The notes under the pieces are model-generated. The model did no database searches and was not told the DNA's origin. It saw only the letters and a list, made by a program, of their open reading frames with translations. This document shows positions 33,194 to 39,199 of a DNA stretch of 44,276 bases, one piece after another. Each line of letters begins with the position of its first letter. Within the stretch, counting starts at the first letter, position 1. The position numbers and the translations under genes were made by a program. The DNA is from a virus. The stretch lies in the IMG/VR virus record IMGVR_UViG_3300022911_000001, positions 1-44,276 of that record. One strand, given 5' to 3'.

Positions 33194-33629
33194 ACCTAAA
33201 GACAGCAACCCACTCCCTCTAGAAGCCCGCGTTATACAGTGTATAGCAGACTTCGATGCACCTAAGACCTCACAAGACAGCGTAGACCAGCTAGCTGCAC
33301 AATACATGACAGCATCGCTGTTGAGAAGCGCCGCGGAGAAGCGCTACGAAGCTGTTAAGCGTGTAGTCAATGACGAGTTCAATGTGCACATTGCTAAGGT
33401 GCGCAACGAAGCCACTGAGAACATGCAGAAGTCTACTAGCTTTCTCATTGGTAGCGAGTGGCAGTTCGACTTCGCAGCTAACAAGCCAGCTACGCGTGTA
33501 GATGTAGACGAGCTTAAGACTGAGCTTGTGAAGATGGGTGTGAGTGCTAAGAAGATCGACGAAGCTATCACTGCTGTCGGTAAGAAGGCTACGCCTGCTC
33601 TCATCATCACAGCTAAACCAGTGGTATAA
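33174..33629 (+). CDS. Hypothetical protein near recombination genes (151 residues)
   Basis: It starts MATTKIKPKDSNPLPLEARV after AAAGGAGATAAGC, overlapping the HNH stop. Residues ~20-80 are helical with a coiled-coil (LLRSAAEKRYEAVKRVVNDEFN), then SFLIGSEWQFDFAANKPATRVDVDELKTELVKMGVSAKKIDEAI and a beta-like C-terminus. The layout recalls small phage proteins near nucleases (Gp157-like), but I do not claim that family. A palindrome lies inside at 33233. Confidence 0.6.
   Translation: MATTKIKPKDSNPLPLEARVIQCIADFDAPKTSQDSVDQLAAQYMTASLLRSAAEKRYEAVKRVVNDEFNVHIAKVRNEATENMQKSTSFLIGSEWQFDFAANKPATRVDVDELKTELVKMGVSAKKIDEAITAVGKKATPALIITAKPVV
33233..33245. promoter_or_regulatory. 13-bp palindrome TATACAGTGTATA
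   Basis: Early in the gene that follows promoter P3, about 90 nt after its expected start. Confidence 0.6.
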
Positions 33630-33635
33630 CATCCA

Positions 33636-33998
33636 ATGACAGACGACAACAACAAAGTCGTCAAACTGCGCCAGCCCACGAGCAATCGTGTGGCTGGCGT
33701 TGTTGTTGATGACCCTATCCAACCTAAGTCACTACTCAATATGACTGATGTAGAACAAGACATGTTCTTGCAGTCCCTCCGCGATCGCAGACTACGTGCA
33801 GCGGAGATGATCAAAGCTGCTCAACACGCTAAGCATCAAGCTAGCAGCATTGCATCAGCTATCAAGCTAGAGCGCAAAGCCGAACAAGCACAACGTCAGT
33901 ACGACAAAGCCAACAAGGCATTAGAACGTCTTGAGGAAATGCTCTATGACTTGCGCGCTCTAACACTTCAACACGCCGACATCGACATCGGTAAGTAA
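33636..33998 (+). CDS. Coiled-coil early protein (120 residues)
   Basis: It starts MTDDNNKVVKLRQPTSNRVA, 6 nt after the preceding stop, with no clear ribosome site, so probably coupled. The C-terminal two thirds is one long helix (AAEMIKAAQHAKHQASSIAS; LERKAEQAQRQYDKANKALERLEEMLYDL) ending LQHADIDIGK. Likely an oligomeric accessory protein. Function unknown. Confidence 0.58.
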   Translation: MTDDNNKVVKLRQPTSNRVAGVVVDDPIQPKSLLNMTDVEQDMFLQSLRDRRLRAAEMIKAAQHAKHQASSIASAIKLERKAEQAQRQYDKANKALERLEEMLYDLRALTLQHADIDIGK

Positions 33999-34010
33999 GG
34001 GTACTTCTAT

Positions 34011-34283
34011 ATGAAGTTCATCATAGACACCATAACACCATGCATCCACGAAACACGCGTCGGCAATGTCTACCACGTCAAAGGTGGTTATGGTACTCGT
34101 CATGGTCACATGATGGTGCTAATAGCCATTACCGAGAGTGGTATGTGCCTACTTGTAATCATTGATAAGCATGGTGCGCCTGTAAACACCGCTACATATG
34201 CATCATCATCGCTTGATGAACGTATGCCTATCGCGTTCTGTGAAGGGCTAGATTTGTTAGAGTTCCGTGTTAGAAGCTTGTAG
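34011..34283 (+). CDS. Small early protein (90 residues)
   Basis: It starts MKFIIDTITPCIHETRVGNV after AAGGGTACTTCTAT. Beta-rich-looking (GNVYHVKGGYGTRHGHMMVLIAITESGMCLLVII) with a final short helix. No family recognised. A palindrome follows its stop by 1 nt. Confidence 0.55.
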   Translation: MKFIIDTITPCIHETRVGNVYHVKGGYGTRHGHMMVLIAITESGMCLLVIIDKHGAPVNTATYASSSLDERMPIAFCEGLDLLEFRVRSL

Positions 34284-34284
34284 C

Positions 34285-34297
34285 TATACAACGTATA
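34285..34297. promoter_or_regulatory. 13-bp palindrome TATACAACGTATA
   Basis: In a 26-nt gap, directly followed by AGGAG, the ribosome site of the gene at 34310. Confidence 0.85.
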
Positions 34298-34309
34298 AGG
34301 AGAACTACA

Positions 34310-34564
34310 ATGGTCAACTTCGTTAACCGTGCACGTGATGTGCGTCACCTCTTGCAGACTGAAGGCATGGAGAAGGGCACACGTATGATGCTTGAACGCC
34401 TTGCTGAAGACAATGAGATGATCCGTCAAGAGCTGACTGCTGTTACTAACCTCGTCAACAAGATGGCTGACATCATCAGCGAGATGGTAACTGCAAGCGT
34501 AGGGCTGAAAGACGAGTTCAACAAGATTATGAACAACTTCCACCCTGACAAAGACATGTCGTGA
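34310..34564 (+). CDS. Small helical early protein (84 residues)
   Basis: It starts MVNFVNRARDVRHLLQTEGM after AAGGAG, with a palindrome (34285-34297) directly before that ribosome site. It is mostly helical with heptad-like leucines and isoleucines (MMLERLAEDNEMIRQELTAVTNLVNKMADIISEMV). Possibly a dimeric coiled-coil factor. Function unknown. Confidence 0.58.
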   Translation: MVNFVNRARDVRHLLQTEGMEKGTRMMLERLAEDNEMIRQELTAVTNLVNKMADIISEMVTASVGLKDEFNKIMNNFHPDKDMS

Positions 34565-34591
34565 GTGCGACCGCCAGCAGAGGACACGAAA

Positions 34592-34879
34592 ATGAGCAAC
34601 AGCAGCGACATCCCACGTGCACGTCGTATGATCAGTCAAGTACTACATGATATGCCTAACAACGCCCTCAAGAAGACACTCGCTAAAGCTCTCTCACTCA
34701 TGTTCCGTGCTAAGTACATTCGCAAAGCACGCCCTGTGCATCAAGACATAACGGATAAGATGCGGCGTAAGATACACAAGCTCAATCCTAATCGTAATCT
34801 CACACAGGTAGACATCGCTCGTCGTGTTGGGTTGCGTAGACCAGCATCTGTGTCTGAAATACTTAATGAAAAGAGGTAG
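34592..34879 (+). CDS. Small helix-turn-helix DNA-binding protein
   Basis: This protein has 95 residues from MSNSSDIPRARRMISQVL (ATG 34592, GAGGAC upstream); a GTG nine codons earlier is possible. It is highly basic (KALSLMFRAKYIRKARPVHQ; DKMRRKIHKLNPNRN) with a C-terminal helix-turn-helix, LTQVDIARRVGLRRPASVSE, like the Q.DIA...G...S.VS pattern of HTH regulators. It could be a phage transcription factor, and it is the best candidate to bind the 13-bp palindrome family. That link is inference from size, charge and HTH only. Confidence 0.6.
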   Translation: MSNSSDIPRARRMISQVLHDMPNNALKKTLAKALSLMFRAKYIRKARPVHQDITDKMRRKIHKLNPNRNLTQVDIARRVGLRRPASVSEILNEKR

Positions 34880-34882
34880 CAA

Positions 34883-35965
34883 GTGTTAATCAAACCAACA
34901 ACCGACATGTCGCTGTCATGGATAGACTACAGTACGATGAGTGCAGTTAACACTTGTCCGAGGTGGGGTATCATCAATAGCTGGCACGGCAAGAAGCTGC
35001 CTAGTGGTAATGAACGCGTGTTACCATTAGAGGCTGGCCGCGCAATGCATGATGTGTTCGCGTGTTGCCGCTTCTTCGACTTGCTAACTGACTTCAGTAA
35101 GAAAGAGCCAATCAACTATACAAAGTATAAAGCGATTAACTCGTACGCAGAGAGGCTGTTCAACAATGCTAGTTTTCCAGATCGCTGGCAACAAGCGCTC
35201 GCTTACTTTAATAGCACGGAAGATGCTGAGACACGATGTATGCAAATGTGTCTCAATCTCTTGGAAACATCAGGTTATCACGATGATCCGCGAGACAACA
35301 GACGAACGCAGTCTAACCTTGAAAGTGCGGCTATATCCTACGTACAACGTTATCCGCTTGGTCGCTTCATACCAATATGTAACGACGACGCAAGCATCAT
35401 CGGCATAGAAGTACCATTCGATGTCACACTGCATGATTACAGCGATAAGCCTCTTGTTCGGTTCGTTGGTAGGGTCGATGCTGTGTGCCTTGATACTCTC
35501 AGACCTAATGACACCATCCCTGAAGTACATGAGAACAAAACTGGTAGCCGCATTGATACTGTCTGGAGCAGCAGCTTTGACACTTCTAATCAAGTCACTG
35601 GATACTGTATCGCGATGTCAACTATCTTAGACATGCCTATACGCAATGTCATCATGTGGGGACTACAGATACCAGTGCCTAAGTCTAGCAGCTATAGCGA
35701 TGGCATCATGCGCTACCCTACTACACGCAACGAGGCTAGCTTCTACGAGTGGCACAAGTGGGTAATGCATACATTCGGAACCATACTACAACATGAAGAC
35801 GAACCCACCAACGCCCCAATGTACACTCACTCTTGTAATCGCTATTTTCGTAGTTGCGCTTTCATCCCTCTATGTTGCGAAGATGAAGAACAACGCAAGC
35901 ACATATTCGACAACGAGATGATTGTGCAACGCTGGTCACCGCTAGCAGAGACGCTTGATCCTTAG
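34883..35965 (+). CDS. RecB/Cas4-like PD-(D/E)XK nuclease with Fe-S cysteines
   Basis: This protein has 360 residues and starts at GTG with AGAGG upstream. Catalytic motifs of the RecB-type nuclease domain are present: H56 (EAGRAMHDVF), D199 (FVGRVDAV), E217-x-K219 (VHENKTGSR) and motif IV Q237...Y241 (QVTGYCIAM). One Cys near the N-terminus (C25 in NTCPRWG) and a C-terminal cluster (C318, C325, C331/C332 in HSCNRYFRSCAFIPLCC) match the four-cysteine iron-sulphur arrangement of Cas4 and AddB-type nucleases. The protein should degrade or process DNA ends. Placed beside a Sak4-like ATPase and an ssDNA-binding protein, it forms a phage recombination module. Confidence 0.85.
   Translation: MLIKPTTDMSLSWIDYSTMSAVNTCPRWGIINSWHGKKLPSGNERVLPLEAGRAMHDVFACCRFFDLLTDFSKKEPINYTKYKAINSYAERLFNNASFPDRWQQALAYFNSTEDAETRCMQMCLNLLETSGYHDDPRDNRRTQSNLESAAISYVQRYPLGRFIPICNDDASIIGIEVPFDVTLHDYSDKPLVRFVGRVDAVCLDTLRPNDTIPEVHENKTGSRIDTVWSSSFDTSNQVTGYCIAMSTILDMPIRNVIMWGLQIPVPKSSSYSDGIMRYPTTRNEASFYEWHKWVMHTFGTILQHEDEPTNAPMYTHSCNRYFRSCAFIPLCCEDEEQRKHIFDNEMIVQRWSPLAETLDP
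35117..35129. promoter_or_regulatory. 13-bp palindrome TATACAAAGTATA
   Basis: Inside the RecB-like nuclease gene. Confidence 0.55.
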
Positions 35966-36009
35966 ATGCACATGTAGCAGCACGAAGCGGGTGTCGCTCC
36001 GCTCCTAGC

Positions 36010-36037
36010 TTGCTTGTGATTTAGTATGTGATACAAT
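36010..36037 (+). promoter_or_regulatory. Promoter P4 (sigma70-like)
   Basis: TTGCTT (36010-36015), a 16-nt spacer GTGATTTAGTATGTGA, and TACAAT (36032-36037). The start is ~36044, 20 nt before the ATPase gene. Preceded by a GC-rich element at 35989-36005 shared with P2. Confidence 0.75.
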
Positions 36038-36063
36038 AGTACTTACACATCAGGGAGAGATGT

Positions 36064-36840
36064 ATGGAATTGAAGATAGAGAAACCTACTGACATGCTAT
36101 CACGTATGTCAATGATACTATGGGGCGATGCTGGTTGTGGTAAGACTACACTAGCTGCAACAGCACCGGGTCGTAAGTTGTTCGTTGCATTAGATCCCGA
36201 TGGTGACATGAGCATTCGCAACATACCGGGTTGGGCACGCATCAATCTGACGAGCGAGAAGTCTGTAGACATTGTGAAAGAGGGAATGAAGCCTGACCCT
36301 TATACATTGTATAACATGTTGAATGACTTCGACACAGTGATTGTAGATAGCCTCACGAAGTTCTCTGAACATGCACTACGTCACGCTGTCAACGTTGCGC
36401 CTAAGTCCTCAATCGAAAGCCCCGGTCTTAACGGCTACGGTATGCGTAACATCTACGTTGGTGCATTCGTATCTAACATGATCCGCATCACTGGTATGTT
36501 AAACAAGCACATCATCTTCATCACGCATGAGAAAGACGCAGACCGCAACAGTGATGGTGGTGTGATCGGTGTGAGCATGATGCTAGGTGGTCAACTACCT
36601 AACATGACGAGCAAGGACATCTCTGAAGTGTGGAACATGCGTGATCAAGGTGGCAAACGCTATATCTCTATCCGCCCTGAACGCTTACGTGCTCCCATGA
36701 AGTCGCGAATGTTTGACATGTCAGGCTCTACCTCGTTCGAGTGGAAGTACAACGCTAACAAGAACGAAGGTAACACTATAGCTGACTGGTGGGACACATT
36801 CACCAAAGGCGGCCACGTTAAGCTCCCAATCCCGAAATAG
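36064..36840 (+). CDS. Sak4-like RecA-fold ATPase (single-strand annealing/recombination)
   Basis: This 258-residue protein has Walker A WGDAGCGKTTLA at ~25-36 and Walker B TVIVDSLT at ~91-98. ALDPDGDM sits where the signature region of AAA_24/Sak4 proteins lies, followed by IIFITHEKDA (sensor-like). GVSMMLGGQLPNMTSKDISEVWNM and PERLRAPMKSRMFDM fit phage AAA_24 family members. These proteins act with ssDNA-binding proteins in phage recombination and replication restart. The ribosome site is GGGAGA before ATG. Its neighbours are a RecB-like nuclease upstream and an SSB downstream. Confidence 0.85.
   Translation: MELKIEKPTDMLSRMSMILWGDAGCGKTTLAATAPGRKLFVALDPDGDMSIRNIPGWARINLTSEKSVDIVKEGMKPDPYTLYNMLNDFDTVIVDSLTKFSEHALRHAVNVAPKSSIESPGLNGYGMRNIYVGAFVSNMIRITGMLNKHIIFITHEKDADRNSDGGVIGVSMMLGGQLPNMTSKDISEVWNMRDQGGKRYISIRPERLRAPMKSRMFDMSGSTSFEWKYNANKNEGNTIADWWDTFTKGGHVKLPIPK
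36301..36313. promoter_or_regulatory. 13-bp palindrome TATACATTGTATA
   Basis: Inside the Sak4-like ATPase gene, between Walker A and B. Confidence 0.55.
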
Positions 36841-36842
36841 CC

Positions 36843-36924
36843 CTACTACATCTAGTAGTAGTTCTATCCACACGGACTAGCCGTCGTAGCTTGCTAGTTC
36901 TAATGTGTGGTTGTACGCTGTATA
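36843..36924. other. Structured gap between ATPase and SSB genes
   Basis: The gap contains CTACTA/TAGTAG (36843-36859), then a larger hairpin: CCACAC (36868-36873) with GTGTGG (36905-36910), enclosing ACTAGC (36876-36881) and GCTAGT (36893-36898). TGTACGCTGTATA (36912-36924), a one-mismatch palindrome, follows. No T-tract follows. A processing or attenuation element is possible. Confidence 0.45.
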
Positions 36925-36949
36925 GCTACATAAACAAGGAGAGACTACA

Positions 36950-37357
36950 ATGGGTCTACTGACCTTTAGTTCTAACATCGCTGATGCGGAAGCACCCCCG
37001 CAGCTTCCTCCGGGTGAGTACAAGGCTATCTGTTCTGCTGCGCAGGATAAGATCGCTGCATCATCTGGCAACACGATGCTTACGCTGACGTTGCAAGTCC
37101 CGCGCTCGGAGTTTCCTGCTGACTTCGATCCGGGTGATGGTGTTGATGAGTTGACGTTCACGCTGAATGTCGTAGCTCGCGACATCCCTGCTGATCGCTG
37201 GCGCTTGAAGAAGACGTGCCAAGCGTTCGGTGTTGCTGCATCTAATGCAGTAGACCCTAACGACTTCGTAGGTCGTGAAGCTCGCGCCCGCGTTCGTATG
37301 GGTAAAGACCTTGAGAACAATCCACGTGCGGAAGTGTCTCAGGTGTTGCCTATCTAA
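36950..37357 (+). CDS. DUF669-like single-stranded DNA-binding protein
   Basis: This protein has 135 residues and starts MGLLTFSSNIADAEAPPQLP after AAGGAGAGACTACA. The early PPGEYKAICSAAQDKIAASSGNTMLTLTLQVP is the hallmark beginning of the phage DUF669 / OB-fold ssDNA-binding family (GxYxAxI...E.K....G...L...). WRLKKTCQAFGV is also family-like. FVGREARARVRMGKD with NNPRAEVSQVLPI completes the beta-barrel. It probably coats ssDNA for the fused polymerase and the Sak4-like ATPase. Codons are C-rich and codon-optimal, implying high expression. Confidence 0.78.
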   Translation: MGLLTFSSNIADAEAPPQLPPGEYKAICSAAQDKIAASSGNTMLTLTLQVPRSEFPADFDPGDGVDELTFTLNVVARDIPADRWRLKKTCQAFGVAASNAVDPNDFVGREARARVRMGKDLENNPRAEVSQVLPI

Positions 37358-37374
37358 CTAGCCTGTGTATACTA

Positions 37375-37407
37375 GCTAGATGGCGTACTCAACGTGCGCC
37401 ATCTAGC
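37375..37407 (+). other. Perfect 11-bp hairpin after the SSB gene
   Basis: GCTAGATGGCG (37375-37385) pairs with CGCCATCTAGC (37397-37407) around an 11-nt loop. No U-run follows, so it is probably not a terminator. An RNA-processing or stabilising hairpin between two highly expressed genes is likely. Confidence 0.65.
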
Positions 37408-37441
37408 ACTTCAACCCAACTCTTACAAGAGGATACACCTA

Positions 37442-37729
37442 ATGGCTACTTCTCCTATCCGTTCCGCCACCTCATCGTCCGCGAAGAAGCAGGTCAACCG
37501 CGCACCGCAGAAGCGTACGTTCCATTTCTTCGTGCGTGTCACCGATGAAGCTGGCAACGTCATCCCCGGTGCCAAGCTCAGTGTGGATCGCATCATGTCT
37601 GACGCCCGTAAGGTGGTCGAGTTCCTTGACACCCCTGAGTATGCCAACTCCGGCCTGACGCGCATCAAGCATGAGGTCATCGCCAACAAGCGCGGCGAGG
37701 AAAGCGATGGAGCTACGTCAGTCGGTTAA
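37442..37729 (+). CDS. Small basic protein after SSB (95 residues)
   Basis: It starts MATSPIRSATSSSAKKQVNR after AGAGGATACACCTA; an upstream in-frame ATG at 37394 lacks a ribosome site. A basic disordered N-terminus (~25 residues) precedes HFFVRVTDEAGNVIPGAKLSVDRIMSDARKVVEFLDTPEYANS. Codons are strongly C-ending (GTC, ACC, GCC), unlike nearby genes and like the capsid gene. Sandwiched between a hairpin and a strong terminator, it should be abundant. A DNA-binding or SSB-accessory protein is inferred. Confidence 0.62.
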   Translation: MATSPIRSATSSSAKKQVNRAPQKRTFHFFVRVTDEAGNVIPGAKLSVDRIMSDARKVVEFLDTPEYANSGLTRIKHEVIANKRGEESDGATSVG

Positions 37730-37764
37730 CGCCCCCCGTTTCGTCTAGCTGACTGACTGAGCAG

Positions 37765-37810
37765 CGCCGTACACACAACGCTTCCCGCCACGTGTGTACG
37801 GCGTTTGCTT
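37765..37810 (+). terminator. Intrinsic terminator T3
   Basis: CGCCGTACACAC (37765-37776) pairs perfectly with GTGTGTACGGCG (37792-37803) over a 15-nt loop, followed by TTTGCTTTAT. The palindrome at 37811-37823 abuts the T-tract. Confidence 0.82.
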
Positions 37811-37823
37811 TATACAATGTATA
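37811..37823. promoter_or_regulatory. 13-bp palindrome TATACAATGTATA
   Basis: Between terminator T3 and the helicase gene, touching the terminator T-tract. Confidence 0.82.
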
Positions 37824-37858
37824 TCTATTAGTGCGAAACACAGCACGCGGAGAACATC

Positions 37859-39199
37859 ATGTTGCTAGATGCGGAACAGCAAGCCGCTGTCAACTCTTGC
37901 GTCGATACAGCTAAACGCCTAGTCAGTGTAACAGGTGAAGCCGGTACTGGTAAGACTACAATCATCAGACAAACGTGCGACCTGCTACAAGAGAAGAACA
38001 TCAGCTTCGCAATCGCCGCTCCTACTGGTAAAGCAGCGCGCCGCATTAGAGAAGCTACAGGCTACCCAGCTACAACCATTCACAAGCTGCTTGAGTTTAA
38101 TCGTCCTGACATGGATGAGGAAACTGGTGAAGCTACATCTGTGAGTGGCCCTGCACGTACACGCAGCAACCCACTCGACCAATACGTTATCATCGTCGAT
38201 GAGTACGCGATGGTATCTACTGCACTACACCGCGACCTAGTTGCAGCTATCCCTAGTGCCGGCTGCTTGCGTACGTTCGGTGATGTTAGACAACTCCCAC
38301 CTATTGAGAACGGTGATCTCGCTGATCCAACATCGCCGTTCAGCAAGTGCCTCGCTATGCCTAACACCTTCGCACTCAACAACATCTACAGACAGGCTGA
38401 AGGCAATGGCATCATCGAGGTTGCTCGACGTATCACACGTGGTCAGTTCTTCACCAGCAATACAGACGTAAGCGTGCAGCTAGGCGATGCAGTGCTGCAT
38501 ACATTGTATGGCTCACTTACTAACAGCGACACCGATTGGCGTGACATCAACAACCAGATCATATCACCAGCACGTAAGAGTGACATCGGTACTATCAGGT
38601 TGAACAACATACTACAAGCACGCTTCAACCCTGACATGCCGGGTAAGATCGAACTACCTCGTAACAAGTGGGAGGTTAAGAACAAGGTCTACGTGTCGAT
38701 CGGTGACAAGGTTGTATGCAACACTAACAGCTATGACCTGCGTGACTACGGTGAACGCTTTAGTGAGTACAACAACAGGGGTGTCGGCTTGATGGGTAGC
38801 TTCATCCCATGCCCTGAGACAAAGCAGATGCTCAATGGTGAGGTGGGTAGAGTAGTAGACATCGACGCACTAGGTGTACTTGAGATTGACTTCGGTGATC
38901 GCGTCGTTGAGCTACCACCAACTGTTGAGGAATACAGTGCACGTCATAGTAGGCACTTCAACTACGACCCACGTAAGGTTATCGAGCTAGCCTATGCTCT
39001 CACCACTCACAAGTGTCAGGGTAGTCAGTACGACAACGTGTGCTACATCATGGCATCATGTGCGTTCTACAACTTAAGCCGTCCTAACTTCTACACAGGA
39101 GTAACACGCGCAGTCAAACACGCAACGATCATAAGCGACCAACGCAGCCTAGCTACATCGCTCAAGTCAATGGGTTGGAAAAGGAAGCCTAAGAAATGA
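37859..39199 (+). CDS. SF1B helicase (Dda/RecD2-like)
   Basis: This 446-residue ATP-driven 5'-3' DNA helicase has motif I GEAGTGKTT (26-34), motif Ia AAPTGKAARR, Walker B VIIVDEYAMV (110-119), motif III FGDVRQLPPI (140-149), and C-terminal VIELAYALTTHKCQGSQYDNV and FYTGVTRAVKHATI (motifs V-VI). SKCLAMPNTFALNNIYRQAEG is also typical of the RecD2/Dda group. It lacks an N-terminal RecD extension. Its stop overlaps the polymerase start (ATGA), so both are co-translated. It is the only helicase recognised in the genome, so it probably serves replication or recombination-dependent replication. Confidence 0.88.
   Translation: MLLDAEQQAAVNSCVDTAKRLVSVTGEAGTGKTTIIRQTCDLLQEKNISFAIAAPTGKAARRIREATGYPATTIHKLLEFNRPDMDEETGEATSVSGPARTRSNPLDQYVIIVDEYAMVSTALHRDLVAAIPSAGCLRTFGDVRQLPPIENGDLADPTSPFSKCLAMPNTFALNNIYRQAEGNGIIEVARRITRGQFFTSNTDVSVQLGDAVLHTLYGSLTNSDTDWRDINNQIISPARKSDIGTIRLNNILQARFNPDMPGKIELPRNKWEVKNKVYVSIGDKVVCNTNSYDLRDYGERFSEYNNRGVGLMGSFIPCPETKQMLNGEVGRVVDIDALGVLEIDFGDRVVELPPTVEEYSARHSRHFNYDPRKVIELAYALTTHKCQGSQYDNVCYIMASCAFYNLSRPNFYTGVTRAVKHATIISDQRSLATSLKSMGWKRKPKK

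Noticed and set aside
38498-38510. CATACATTGTATG counted as another palindrome site
   Set aside because: Both outer bases differ from the consensus; treated as a possible degenerate copy only.
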